This document shows, piece after piece, positions 12,605-25,375 of a stretch of 64,000 nt of DNA; the first letter of the stretch is position 1; each line of letters opens with the position of its first letter. The notes under the pieces are model-generated. The model made no database searches. It had not been told where the DNA came from and worked only from the letters and a program-made list of their open reading frames with translations. The position numbers were made by a program, and so were the translations under genes. Source of the stretch: Solenopsis invicta (taxonomy: Eukaryota > Arthropoda > Insecta > Hymenoptera > Formicidae); assembly GCF_016802725.1 (NCBI RefSeq), contig NC_052664.1, forward strand, positions 31,699,275 to 31,763,274. The letters run 5' to 3'.

Positions 12605-14424
12605 TTAAGTTCTGCGCTACATCCCGAAAGATGCGTTGTAACTTGTAATATCGCGCCCTGCGCGCACGAGAGGAACACACATACACTGTTTTACTGCAAT
12701 ATAAATGTGTATATAGGGAGTAACATGTTATAGAATATATGTATACGTATATATATATACATATGCGTACACGTACATAAATATGTATATATACATGCGC
12801 GTATGTCCTTGAAAAATAAGATTATGTAAAAAGGACATTGCTCTTATGAACAGTCGAAGACGCATTTCCGTCGGGTTTATCGGCAAATAAAGGATCTGTC
12901 TCTCGTGGGAAACGTACTAGTACCTATGAGTAATGATATTGGAATCATTTAAAGATGAATCAGAACTTGTGAATGTGTTCTCCCCGTGTACGGGGATGCG
13001 TATTCGCGTTCTGTGTTTTTTTTTTTTCTTGTAGATCTTGAACCTATTGTTTGCGATCCTATAATGTTCTCTTGTAATACATATACTTTTCCAAAATAGT
13101 CGATAATAATGTGATATTTAATAGTAATCTGATCTAAAAATACGTATACATCAGAAAATTGTTCAAAATTAATCTTGTTTGATTCATTAAAGGCTATACT
13201 ATAATATAATTTTGAGTATAAAGAGTAATGTTTAAAATTAAGAACTGTTTTTAAAATTTTTATTATTATTTATTTTCCACTTATATAATAAATATTGCTA
13301 TGATCTTTCTGAAAATTAATATATTAATGTATATATATTTTAATTATTATTAATATATTTTACATATTATATATTATAGACTTAAAAAATTTAAGAGAGC
13401 ATCATTTAGTATTATAATTAATTTGTTTATAAAAATAGAGATAAGTCGTAATTGGCCATTTAATGGAGTTGCAATTGATTCTGTAAAGTGAATAAAATTC
13501 TAATATTATTTCTTCTTTCCAATTTAGCGCCGCTATTGGAAAAATACGAGACGTATTATATAAATTTTTTTATTTTAATTTGTTATATTGTTACGTAAGA
13601 TATTCGTAATTTGTTATATAAGATAGTAATAATGCGATTAAATGTCTCGCCACTCTATTTTTTGCATGTATTTTATCACTGAAGCTTGAGCATGCTGTGT
13701 GAATCTCTTGTCTTTTTAATCTAAATTATCATTTCACGCTATTAATGTTTCTTAATCTGTTTTATTCCGCTATTTATATTTTGCGATAATACTATAACAG
13801 TTTATAATACTTTTTTCTGAGACTAAATGTGATTCTATATGTCCTCAGCTTGTGATATTTGGATAAAATTTTTGTATTTGCCTAAAATGAAAAAAAATTT
13901 TTTTTTTTAATTTTTATTTTAATATAATTAATATCTTTAATTTTAATAATTACTGAACACCCTATATAATATTATTATTTATATTATTTTTTTATCTTTA
14001 TATTTTATAATTTATAGTATCTATGCGTGTTTCTAAATGTGTCTTTCTTCTTATTTTATGATAATTAAAATATTTAAGTTTTAATCTATTTAGAGCTAGA
14101 GAGAGAAAAATTTTACTCTTAGACAATGAATTTCTCAAGCTTGCCTGTTTATATATCAATATCGCGTCTCTTTCGTTGAATGATCGATTCTCCCTGCAAC
14201 GTGTTTTCGTTTTAAATTTTGTGAATACACATCCAACAATCAATATCTGTCTATGTTGTAGGCGTCCCGTACCCAATATTCCCCCCCGAATTCCTGACAG
14301 ACCATACTCCGGCCGACTAAACTGAGCTAGTTCAACACAGCAGCAGCATCTAAGACAGCAGCCTGTGCAACACAAGATGCACCTGTAACAGTCCGAGACA
14401 ACATTAGAAGAGGTCTCGTCCTGG

Positions 14425-14604
14425 ATGACGGACCATGACGAATCGTGCCGTAGGGCAAAGTTGGCGGAAGAAATCCTCAGTTACGCAATGGGGACAAAAA
14501 GATCTCTTAAAGCAAACGTCCTATGTATTACTCTGATCTCAACGGCCTCGACATCGAGTTGTCGACGTTTGCCGACAGAGACAGGAATCACAAGGAGTAA
14601 TTAG
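14425..14604 (+). CDS. Short unidentified ORF, possibly a coding remnant
   Basis: ATG to TAG, 59 codons, starting MTDHDESCRRAKLAEEILSY. The frame is open back to 14389, which adds QSETTLEEVSSW. Codon use and GC content look more coding-like than the surroundings, and the amino-acid mix is balanced. I do not recognise it. It may be an exon or transposon fragment, or chance. Confidence 0.2.
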   Translation: MTDHDESCRRAKLAEEILSYAMGTKRSLKANVLCITLISTASTSSCRRLPTETGITRSN

Positions 14605-16078
14605 AACCGCAGGGAAATTATTCATGCAGAGAGAAAGAGGAGCAAGGCTGTGTTATGCGAATATTGGAGGAGAAAGAGGGACCAAGAAACGAAAGGCAGA
14701 CACAAGGAAATGGCTTGCCCGTTTCTCGATGGTCAGAACAGCCAGAAAGATTCCATCAGTCACTTTTTTAACCACTTCTTTCTCTGGTGTATATTTCGTC
14801 TTCTATCTTTATTTATGTACAGCTACATCCGCGTTAGATTACAGTATAGTTTTAAGTATTAACACTGCGCTCGACACGCGCAAAGTGTATTTTTAAAGGA
14901 ATGATTTCATTCAGAATAGCAATAGAGATTTTACGATAAGAAGGACGATCCAGACGTATTTCTCGATTCTGTTCGACGATTTAAAAAAGCCATTTAAAAT
15001 CGTGACTATCAGTATTATGAACAAGTTAGTTAGGACTACCAAGTACTCAAGAGTATGAGTTCAGTTTTTCGAGGAATGTCGGAATCGCAATATTACCAAT
15101 TTAATTTCAATTAACAGTTTTCAACCGCGAAATTGCAAATGGATAAATTTGAAAACTTCGCCGGTTAAATACTTCCTTCTGTCTTTCTCGTGCTTATTTG
15201 TAACATTCAAGATTTACTTTAGCCTTCTTATCGTAAGTTCCGTGGCGGAAGTATTGAATATAGAAGCGATTTTTTTCACATATGAGACGACTATAGGCAA
15301 CCCAATTACCTCGATTGTAGAAGATCTAATTAAAGACAAACTAAGTCACATCTCGCGAAGGGGAAACGGAGAGTTTGCGATCGAACACGCTATCAGCATT
15401 CCAAAAAAATTTTGCAGTTACAATAAAATTACATGGAAATATAAATTATTGTGATCAATGCATTATTATCGTAATTAAACTTGTTATCTACTTGTCAATT
15501 CGTGCCAAGGAGATTGTTTGTTGGACATAATAACGATACCATCTTTAAGGATCTTAAAGATTCCGCGATGAACAACGAAGCGTAAAATGGTAGGGCCATC
15601 GTATCGAGTGGTGTGTAAAAGACAAAAACTGAAAATATCGATATTTATTTCGATCTTGTAGAATTTGATTTTTTTTTTTATCGACGCACATGCGCAATTA
15701 TTTTTATGTATCTTTTTATAATTATTTTTTCATCGTAATGTAATTAATTAATAACCGCGAACACCGACGACGGTATTGGAGAAATCATCACGATTGTTTT
15801 ATAAATAAAATCAAAACGGCGGCAAGCGAAGTAACGAAAATTGTACATACAATTTATAAATATAGTATTATAAATGTCCTAGGAAGAGATCTTTGTATCA
15901 CGAAACATTAGTAATAATCAGTCTACGTGAACACCGACTGACGATTGTGTACCTACAATGAAGAATCAAATAAATAAATATTTAATACGAAACAGTTCGC
16001 TTTATCAGTGAGAAATTTTCTGTTTCTGCCATAATTTATATTAAGATTCATACATTTTGTGTATACATAAAACATAAT

Positions 16079-16083
<5 letters not shown>

Positions 16084-16139
<56 letters not shown>
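16084..16139. repeat. (TA)n microsatellite
   Basis: About 28 TA units, 450 bp before the hypothetical gene at 16593. Confidence 0.95.
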
Positions 16140-16143
<4 letters not shown>

Positions 16144-16592
16144 AATTATGTTTTATTATATATTGGTTTATATCTACAATATTGTAGTATGTTATTAATA
16201 TTAATCTATTGTTTTATAACTTATAAATAGAGATGCACACGATTTTTTTCTTGTATATAATTGGCGTAAAAGTTAAAACTAATGTAAAACTGGGTTATGT
16301 TAACTGATGTAAACTTTTCTGTACTACTTACGCGTTTAATGAAAACGTATAGTAACTTCAATTTTAAAACTTACTTTTTCTTAACAACTGTTTTCGAGTG
16401 TTCTTATGTGCTCATATATATATAAAAGAAAAAAAAACAAATTGAAATATAAATGACAGATAATCTATCACAACTTAACCATATTGTCAAAATAATATTT
16501 TATTTCCCAATTTAATTTATTTACTTTAGAAATTAATGTCAATAAAATGTCGCATATTTTTTTAGAATATTGTAATTCTGATAATACAAGTT

Positions 16593-18884
16593 ATGTCAAA
16601 AAAAATCTGCCATCGTGATCGTGAATATAAGCTCAATCAAATTCTCGAGCAAGTGGAAGCTCTTTCAGATGTAGTGGACGAACTTAGGACGGAGCTAAAT
16701 TATTTGAAGAAAATACCCTTTAATGTGAATCAAGAAAATATATATTTTGAATATGTAAAAGACAATAAGAAAATTGATTATGCTAGTCCGAGTCTGTGGC
16801 AAAAAGTAAAAAGATATTTTGAAACTGATGGAGTTTCGACAAAGATCGATGAAACATGTGAGCTTGCAAGAAATAGCCAGGTATTTTTAGAATATATTAG
16901 AAACGATATTTTAGAAACGATTAATTTTTTATTAAAATATATTAAATAAAAAAAAAAGATAATTATTGGAAATTTCTGTTTAAGGTCTTGAAAAAGAAGA
17001 AAGAAAAGGATAAAAAATTAATTAAATTCTCAAAGATATACGGTAGTTTGAATCTCTTTAAAAACAAGATTATTAAAAATATACATAGTCGAAAGATTCG
17101 ACAATCTCCAAATAGCACTAATTGTAAAAGAAATTGCGTATCAAGCATCCAACAACAACAGCATAAAGAACATCTTTTATTACAAAAAGAACAGAAGCCT
17201 TTAAAATTTATTAGAAGAAATGATGTAAATAAGTATACCGATATTAGCAAGGAATTGGACAATTCGGCAGACACTTCATTTACATCTAACGCTTCTGCAC
17301 AAGCAGACATCACTATATGTTCGCAACAAAAAGATGGCAAGAAGTCACATAATTATAACTGTTTTACAAGTCAAAACATTACAAAGAAATTTAGTCCATT
17401 AAACGAACAAATTAGTCCGTTATCAATGATAAATGATGATCAATCTGTGATTTACTCGAATAGATTTACAGATAAATTATCAAAAAATTCTACAAAACAA
17501 ACATTCCTAAAGAATAAAATAACATATAGATATTTATGCGGAGAGCAATGTCCTTATGCGCTATACAAATTGTGCAATAAATACAGATGCAGCACACCGG
17601 AAAAGAAAGTAAACGACGAAATCAATGGATTGACGCTCGAATACCCAAGTTTCGAAGAAAAGAAAGATTTTCAGAAGTTTATAAATGTCGATACGGTACG
17701 AAACGATGAATGTTTCATGGAATATTCACCTGTTGAAATTAGAATAAACGAATCTTCAACTTCTTCTCTTTCGGTGAATTTGGAAGTTGATGTCTGTAAC
17801 GATTCCAGCGAGTTGGAGGATGTTGACGAATTTACTGAGCGAAGAAAAGCCAGAACATATATTATAAACAGAACAAGCATGAAAAAAGATGATTTAATTA
17901 AAGATTGTAGAACTGAGAATGAACTACCTTTTAATATAATTTCTTCGCAGAGAAAAATGAGTGAAAAAAGAAATAAAATTGATGAAATAGTAAAAGTAAG
18001 TTAATATTGATAATTTTTATTTGATTCGATTTGAAAAAATCTCGTTAAATCAAACAAAATTTAGAAACATAATAAATAGTGTAAAATTATATTTGTAGAA
18101 AGTCTTGTCTAAAGAAAAATACGTATATCCTGAAGAAAATAATCAAGGGGATACAAAATTTGTAACAGGAAATTTTATCAGCAATTATCAGCCAATGAAA
18201 AGCAGTAATAAACAAATTCAATGCGTTATTTCCGCATCAACGTCTCCAACATGTAGTAAGAAAATATCCGTTAAAACTTCAACTTCAAATTTTCAACGAA
18301 GAGGCATCCAAGTACGTCGAACAACAGGCAAGGCAATATGTGATAATTTTCCTAAAATAGTAATTCCAAGACGAATAAAAACGAATATACAGACGCAAGA
18401 TGAATGTTCGCACTTGAACTGCCAACAAAACGAATTGTCTATTTTGCATGACTGCATAAATGGAACAAACACGAAAGAGATAGATGACGAGGTTGAAGGA
18501 AAAAATATTACAAAAAAAGGAAATATCTGTGATATTTGCGCCATCGAAATGGATGCTTCATCATCGCAAATAGTTTGGCTTCGAATGAAGAGAAACAACA
18601 TTTATTCTACACTTCAGACTAAAGAAAACACTAACATTCACTCAAATAAATCTTTGAACCATAAGTATGATTTAGCTGACTGGCAAAATAGATTAATACC
18701 TGTAAGAACATCCTGTCCGTGTTGTTGCAATCATATCTCTCGTAAAAAACTGAAAAATTACGTGGTTTTGTCAAATCCTACCTATTACTATTCTCCGTCT
18801 GAAACACTGGATTTTGACATGAGTAACATATCGTACAAGCTTTATGACTGTCTTGAAAAACTTGGGGATATGCAAGCTTTATAA
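16593..18884 (+). CDS. Unrecognised 694-residue protein, Cys clusters and N-terminal coiled coil
   Basis: Three exons join in phase 0: 16593-16880, 16985-17995 and 18099-18884. The introns are 104 and 103 bp and have GT-AG ends. I do not recognise the family. Residues about 10-40 (LNQILEQVEALSDVVDELRT) look like a coiled coil. The middle is rich in Lys, Asn and Ser and probably disordered. Cysteine groups lie at residues 281-298 (C-x3-C-x7-C-x4-C), 577-580 (CDIC) and 639-643 (CPCCC), possible metal sites. The start is the first ATG of the frame, and the frame stays open upstream to a possible acceptor at 16565, so a 5' exon is possible. A polyadenylation signal AATAAA lies at 19016. Three long frames joined by clean short introns argue for a real gene. 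Confidence 0.7.
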
Positions 18885-18909
18885 CTATCTTGAAAAACTG
18901 GAGAATACT
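18836..18909 (+). repeat. 37-bp tandem duplication spanning the stop codon
   Basis: CAAGCTTTATGACTGTCTTG at 18836 recurs as CAAGCTTTATAACTATCTTG at 18873, with similar sequence continuing in each copy. The period of 37 is not a multiple of 3, so the second copy is read in a shifted frame and provides the stop (QAL-stop). Confidence 0.8.
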
Positions 18910-19021
18910 GTTTGATATCTATGATCATAATTGTTCATCATTGTTGAATATATAGTTTATAACAAAATTTATTGCCTTCAAGGATTATATCTAATTAAAT
19001 TGATGATTAATAATTAATAAA

Positions 19022-20169
19022 AACAATCACCCGAATGCGCCATAATATTTAAAATATATCATTTATTTTAACGGTAACAACACCACAAACACCATCATAC
19101 TTTTGTATGTGTGTGTATACACATATAAACATGTATAAATTACATTTATAACGATATATTTACACTCAACTGTTCTTTACATCGCTCTCGTATTAATTCT
19201 TACAAACGTTGATTATATTTTTTTGAACGCACTTTAGTAATTATATTACGCAGTAAAAATCATTTTTTCTATCTTGTCAATTGAACAATTATTTTTAAAG
19301 AAGATTAAGTAGATATCGCACAAATATATTGACAAGATTTGCTTTTACAATAATATCGTAAAAACAGAAATGTTGATACGTATCTATTGTGCATCTCTCG
19401 TGTTGTCAGTAATTTTATTATAATCTAGCCTTTAGGTAAAATGTTTTACATAATTATGCGTACAACATATGAGAATTTGGAAATATAAAATTATTGTTTT
19501 AAAAATAAATTTTTTTTAAGAACATTACATATTGTGAAATAATATTATAATATTCTTTAAATTTAACCTTGAATATTTAAAGTTTAATACATTTTTTACT
19601 TCATCCCTATTTTACGTAATAACGTACGTATATTTAACTCATATCATCACTTAAATAATATGTAGTAAAAAAGATATAAAATAATAATTGTATTTTTAAG
19701 GAAACATCTCACTATTTTTTTATTTTACTATATAATGAGAAAAATCTTATCTGTTACAAATTACTCGTATATAATAAAATAATAATAATAAGAAGAAGAA
19801 GAAGAAACGATTTCAAATATCCAGATTGATGACAATTATTACAAAAACAAAAAGATCGAATTAGATTTCTAAAAAATATTTTGTCATGTCTTGAGAGATC
19901 TTGCATTTTTTCGGAAATCTTCAAAAAGACAATTTTTAATCTGAAAGATATGTTATAAGATATATATACATTTTGAGATTATTTCAGATATCTGTGAAGA
20001 TGTCTTGAAGGTATCTTTTGGACATCTTCTAAAAATATCTTAAAAATATTAATTTTAATATCTTTTAGATATCCACAAGACATTGATGGAAAGTTATTAT
20101 CCAACACGTAATATAAATATGTACCTACTGGAATACGGGGTAGGTACACAGTTTATAGTTTTACACTTA
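19022..20169. other. Gene-free AT-rich intergenic sequence
   Basis: No ORF or element could be supported. A (GAA)n-like stretch lies near 19790-19806, and short AAGATATCTT-like words recur between 19890 and 20080 without a clear unit. Confidence 0.5.
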
Positions 20170-20314
20170 GGGCCAGTTCCACAATCTCCGGTTAACTGAC
20201 CGGTTAAATGTCAACCGTTATTTCTGGTCAATTCTTCTTAACGACAAACGCAATTGGTCAATTTTGATGGAAAAATCAGCCGATTAAGTTGACCAAAGAT
20301 TGTAAAATTGGCCC
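20170..20314. mobile_element. PIF/Harbinger-like MITE with TTA target duplication
   Basis: Starts GGGCCAGTTCCACAATCT and ends AGATTGTAAAATTGGCCC, an imperfect inverted repeat. TTA flanks both sides (20167-20169 and 20315-20317), the 3-bp duplication typical of PIF/Harbinger. Length 145 bp, non-coding. Confidence 0.8.
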
Positions 20315-20570
20315 TTAGTACTGCAATTTTACATGTCCGTTATAAAATATACGTTGCATTTTGTATGATGATGATATAGAAATAAAGAATCTTATTTATA
20401 AATTATATTTTTCTGTAAGGTATAAAAAGTACAAATTGCATCGTTAAAAAATTGTGTGAACATCGTAAAATCCTTTTGATTGTTAAACTTGTATAAGAAA
20501 TAATGGAAGAGCACTGGTATGACGTTCTAAACTTACGTCATGATTGTAATTTAATCGAGGAAAATATTAA

Positions 20571-20710
20571 GGATGAGAGTAACGGATTATTTCGTCGTTA
20601 CCGTTATCGTTACTTTTTTATAATAACGATTTGGTAATGACAATTATCGATTTGATCATTACAATTTTTCATAATAGTAATGGCTACAAATAATGCGTTA
20701 CTTCTCATCC
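20571..20710. mobile_element. MITE with GGATGAGAGTAACG ends
   Basis: Left end GGATGAGAGTAACG and right end CGTTACTTCTCATCC are inverted repeats 140 bp apart with an AT-rich, GTTA-rich interior. Superfamily not determined. Confidence 0.65.
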
Positions 20711-20808
20711 GGAAAATTTATTATTCGACGACCGAAATATGTATATAAAGACTTGAACGAGATTTACTGAATTAAAAGCTAAACTTTCTAAGCTGATATG
20801 TACATTTC

Positions 20809-21207
20809 AGCAAACGGAAATGGATTCAAAATATTTAAAATGGATAAATATGGATTCAAAAAATCAAGAATTTGGATTTGGCAATGACCACACAAATCCA
20901 TTTTTATCCAATTAAAGTTAAACAATTCCTTAAATTTATTTTAATCCATGAAGTGAGATTGAAATTATGGGATTTCTATTCTTTTTTAATCCAAAAAAAT
21001 TATGCGGGCTATGTAATCCATTTTAATTCATGAAAAGAGATTGAAATAAAGTGATTTTTATTTTTTCAATCTAAAAAAAGTTTTGGCATCCAATCCATTT
21101 TAATTTATGATATAAGATTGAAAATAATTTGATTGCTGTTTTTTAATCCAAAATGTATTTAAATAAATAAAAATAAATTGCAAATTTTTAATCCATTTTC
21201 GTTTACT
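20809..21207. mobile_element. AAACGG-family element, full copy A
   Basis: Begins AGCAAACGGAAATGGATT and ends AATCCATTTTCGTTTACT, near-perfect inverted repeats. The 399-bp interior repeats variants of AATCCATTTTAATCCATGAA and ATTGAAAT. Five further copies or fragments lie between 25.0 and 28.3 kb. Confidence 0.8.
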
Positions 21208-21387
21208 AGAATCGTACATAATTTATGTGTGAAAGAGCGCGTAAAAACTACACGCAATCATGAGAATTTATAATAGCACAATAAAAATCATTCACACATG
21301 CAATCCCATTGCAATGCGCAAATCAGTCAGTCAATCGCTTTTCAATCGGAATTTAGATCACGATTTAGTTATGCTAATCGTTTTGCG

Positions 21388-23143
21388 TCACTCGCATTTC
21401 AAACTTCGTATCTGCTCCTCGAGACACTCCGTCGTGGATTCCACGAAGGTTTTATTCATAACTTTGTACGTCTGCTCCATGAGCTTTGGAAGATCGTTTT
21501 TGGTCAAACCCGCGGTAGGAATAGCTGGTAAAACAGTAATATAACTACTTCCTGAAATATAAAATCATTTCTTCTTAGACATATGTGAAAATATAACACG
21601 CCTTGATACATACAACAGATATAGTCAATTAATTCCTTCGTTATTTATATGCATTAAAATATAGTTAATTCTTGTTTACCTGAATGGAATCTTTTTAATT
21701 TGCCGTCCAAGAAGTAATACTTTGACACGACAACGGGTTGAATCGGCATTTGAGACTCAATTGCGACATGGAAAGCGCCTTTCTTGAAGGGAAGCAATGA
21801 ATTACCCGAATGTCGATGTCCTTCGGGAAATAGAAGAAGTCTCCGCTAAAAAGATTAACCGAAATTGTTAGCTTCTACACGTTTAGTACATTATTTTAAT
21901 TATGATATTTGAGGTATATTTATTTAAAACTCTAATTTAAATAATTTCTTACATAATAATATATTGTTTTAATGTTTAACATACTTTACTATTATTGTTA
22001 CGTTTAATGTTATTTTAATGTATACCCTCTTTTAATACATTTTTTTTATTATTTTAAAGCTCCTGTTCACTCACGGCAACTATTTTTGATTGACGACATC
22101 ATGCAGAGACAAGAAAATACACGATGAAAATAAATGTTTACTTTCGTAATATATATGATTATTATAAAATGGTATATTTTAGCACTATGACAATTTTATT
22201 GTAAATATCAAAATACTACATTAAACTGAAAAATAACGTTGTAAGAATAATTTAACTAATTAACGTGTCATTCATTGAATGCATATGTATGCATGTGTAT
22301 ATATTTTGTGTGAATATCTTTTATAGAACGTAATTTGTTTTTAATTGCTCGCTAAGCTGCCACTGTCAACATAAATTTGGCGATTGAGCCAGCAGGAGCC
22401 TTAAATCTCTACGTTGATAATGATATAGAGAACATTACGTAAAGTCACCTTCGCCACACGAATCGATTCCGTAGTAGCATTAATAATCCGGCATGATTCT
22501 TCGCCTTTTTTTCTATCGATGAACAGCGTTCCCCAAAGCCATGAAGCGAGACCGAATGGTCCTAGATACAAAATCTCCTTCTTCGAAATAACGGTGCAGT
22601 TATCCATCGCTAACCATAGTTCAGCTAAAACTATATAAGGACCATTTTAATTAAATATGTAATTGAGTTATTTCATTTAATTAAATAAATTTAAATTTAT
22701 CTAACAGATTTATAATAATTTCAATAATCGCTGCAGTTACCGCAAAGATCTAATGAACTCTGATGATTGATGAGCACAATAGAGCCCGAATCTTTGACGA
22801 TGTTCTCTTTGCCGCGAAAACGGAAATTCATCCCGATGATTTTCGCTATTAATATCGCACCTCTGGCCGGCATTCTGACAAATTTAATTTCATTAATTTT
22901 ATTTTAAAAATTTAAAAATTGAACATTATCCATAAATAATATACAAAAACTCTTTACAGCGCATTTTTCCAGCTGCCGATTCGAAATAGCATAAACGGTA
23001 TCCATAATCCCGCGGCTAACAAGCTCCCTACTATGAAGAAGGTGAATTTTGCCCGATATCTCACGCTTTCACTCAAGGCACATAGCATCACAAAGAGAAA
23101 TAACAGCGTGATACCGCTTGTCGAATATATGCCACATAATACT
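21388..23143 (-). CDS. 1-acyl-sn-glycerol-3-phosphate acyltransferase (AGPAT1/2 type)
   Basis: Converts lysophosphatidic acid to phosphatidic acid in phospholipid synthesis, in the ER membrane. Exons in order of translation: 23143-22958, 22874-22741, 22624-22449, 21845-21680 and 21551-21388, in phase, giving about 274 residues (AGPAT1/2 are about 280). Exon 1 has hydrophobic membrane segments (GITLLFLFVMLCAL and FTFFIVGSLLAAGLWIPFML). Motif I is NHQSSLDL (HX4D), motif II GTLFIDR, motif III FPEGHR and motif IV MPIQPVVVS. Motif III normally reads FPEGTR, so His replaces Thr. The start is unresolved: the first exon begins at an acceptor (GATTTCAG), its only early Met lies within FLFVMLC, and an upstream exon was not found. 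Confidence 0.93.
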
Positions 23144-23364
23144 CTGAAATCATACAAGATTAATTACGATTGTATATTTATTCTATGAAATCATTAGGAA
23201 ATTGAAATTAAAGGATAAAACCATGTTAAAAATTAAAATTAAAAAATCGAAATTTGTGTTTCTAATCATCATCTTCATCGAAGCTTCAGAGATTTCAATT
23301 ACTATTAAAATTTAATGATTATTTTGAATAAATTTATTTTAATAAAAATTTATGAAAAAGACAG

Positions 23365-23365
23365 G

Positions 23366-23408
<43 letters not shown>
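23365..23408. repeat. (TC)n microsatellite
   Basis: About 20 TC units upstream of the acyltransferase gene. Confidence 0.95.
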
Positions 23409-23409
<1 letters not shown>

Positions 23410-24756
23410 ATAGTTGATACAGTTAATTAAAAACTTAGCGATTTTAGTGTTAAAGTAAGATAATACATGTCAAACTTTATGCTTCTTTAAGTATCTCGTT
23501 TGCGAGCTAGCATTACATGATCACTGCGTGACTTATTTTCAATTTCTTTGCAATAAATCATCTCTGTAACAATTCTCAAATAACCGTTTCGTGTATGATC
23601 ATATTAGATAATCAAAGCTTATTATTATGTAAGCTTCTTCATATCCATATACAATACATCATTGCACATAAATCGTTGGATGTTGAAAATTTTAATTTTA
23701 TGAAATATTTTTATAAAACTAATCAGACATCTAACGACTGATACATATTAGAATTTAAAAAATTTACAAATTATTTACTAAATTTAACATAAAAAATAAA
23801 AAACTTTATATTAGACAAATTAGATTGAAAACATAAAAAATAAAAATTAGTAACTTAGTAATTAGAAAGAATTAGTAATTGTAAGGTCATGCTATCTATA
23901 AAATATAATATTAATTATGATTTGCAATTCATAATTAATATATTATATTAGAGAAAAGATGAGGGTCGCGAGATACGTGTAAGGTGTTGAGATACCATGA
24001 TATTTCGTATAATTTGCGTTGAATTCTAAATGCAATCATTGAAATTATTTCGTTATAATCTATTTAAACCGTAACGAAATTATTTTAATATTAGACATTG
24101 CAGGATGGTTACTAGTCATGGCTAAAGTTCACTGTATTTTTATAAAAGCTAAATTTCAGATTTGCAAGTAGCAACATTTTTTTACAGATGTATATATAAC
24201 TTTGTACGTAATATTGAGAAATATGTTAAATCTTAGTTTTATAACTTTAGTCTAGCTCGTAAAGGCCTTGAAAGTGACTGTCAAATAATAAAATTGAATT
24301 TAATGTATATATGAATTTATAAGCATGAAGTTATATCATGTAATAAGAACACAGATATCTATACTCAGCCGAAGATAGCGATCTAGTTGTTAGATAGATA
24401 TCTGTGAATAAGAAGGATCGTAAAACAGTCACAAGCCGCCATTTGTACTATAATACGAGCATCGTTTTTGCGACAATCTCATAGTGGATGTTGCATAATA
24501 CTTACTAGTAACAAAGAAATTATTTTTAAAAAATTATTTTTTAAGCTAAAGAAATTATTTTAAAAAATGACTTTTCAAATAACATATTTTATAAAATGTT
24601 TATAAAACTTTTTTCATGGCATTTACTAGTAGTGTGTAAGATCATTAATTTGTCATTTCTTTTATAATTAAAAACGCTTTTTACGATATTAGTTGTTATT
24701 CCACCACTTCCCTGTTATCTCACAAACACATGTTTTCTTCACTCTTCAGTAGATTG
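23409..24756. other. Gene-free AT-rich sequence upstream of the acyltransferase
   Basis: No supportable ORF. The missing first exon and promoter of the minus-strand acyltransferase may lie here, but I cannot place them. Confidence 0.45.
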
Positions 24757-24997
24757 TGAATTACGTTCATTCTATATTCTCGATGAACGTCTATAAGGTG
24801 AATGATAGAACTCCATATAGTTAATAAACTAGTAGTAATAGGAATTGTGTCGCATTAATATTTACTGAGTTATATTTAACTCAGTAAATATTAATGCGAC
24901 ACAATTCCTATTACTACTAGTTCCTTAGTTATATACAATAGAATTCTATCAATCAGCTTATAAATGTTCATCGGGAATATAGAATGAACGTAATTCA
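24757..24997. repeat. 241-bp near-palindrome (long inverted repeat)
   Basis: Two arms of about 118 bp meet at TATT. The central part, starting TAGTAGTAATAGGAATTGTG, matches its reverse complement almost perfectly over more than 50 bp. The outer part, TGAATTACGTTCATTCTATA on the left and TATAGAATGAACGTAATTCA on the right, also matches, with some divergence between. It would form a long hairpin. It may be a foldback transposon. Confidence 0.85.
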
Positions 24998-25027
24998 AAC
25001 GTATTACAAACAAACAAAATAGTATAC

Positions 25028-25375
25028 CAGAAATGGATTCAAAAAGTCAAGAATTCGGATTCGGGAATGAACAAATAAATCCATTTTTATCCAATTAAAG
25101 TTTAAAAATTCTTTGAATCCTTTTTAATCTATGAAGTAAAATTAAAATTACGGGATTTTAATTTTTTTTCAATCAAAAAAATTATGCAAATCATATAATT
25201 CATTTTAATCCATAAAACAGAATTAAAATGAAGTGATTTCTATTCTTTTAATCTAAAAGAAATTTTCGCGGATTATCCAATCCATTTCAATCCATGACAT
25301 AAGATTGAAATGATTTAATTGCTGTCTTTTAATTCAAAATGTATTTACTAATTTTTAATTCATTTCCGTTTATTA
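25028..25375. mobile_element. AAACGG-family element, copy B (5' end trimmed)
   Basis: Starts AAATGGATTCAAAAAGTCAA, lacking the outer AGCAAACGG, and ends ATTCATTTCCGTTTATTA. Its right flank (25376-25545) recurs after copies D and E, so element and flank were duplicated together. Confidence 0.75.

Larger units (their letters stand above)
11663..16083. other. Gene-free region, with some unexplained GC-richer sequence
   Basis: No convincing gene. A 14-bp inverted pair, AAGGGTTTGGCACA near 11929 and its reverse complement near 12117, brackets about 175 bp. The stretch 14220-14720 is richer in GC than its surroundings and carries short open frames with no recognisable match. Confidence 0.5.

Noticed and set aside
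13998..14375. Minus-strand 125-codon frame starting with many Cys
   Set aside because: The Cys run comes from CAG/GCA-rich sequence. No splice context or family.
15149..15454. 101-codon plus-strand frame
   Set aside because: No ATG at its start, no recognisable motif, AT-rich surroundings.
22954..23157. Acyltransferase frame starting at 23157
   Set aside because: The codon there is TTG, and an acceptor (TTTCAG) lies inside. The exon begins at 23143.
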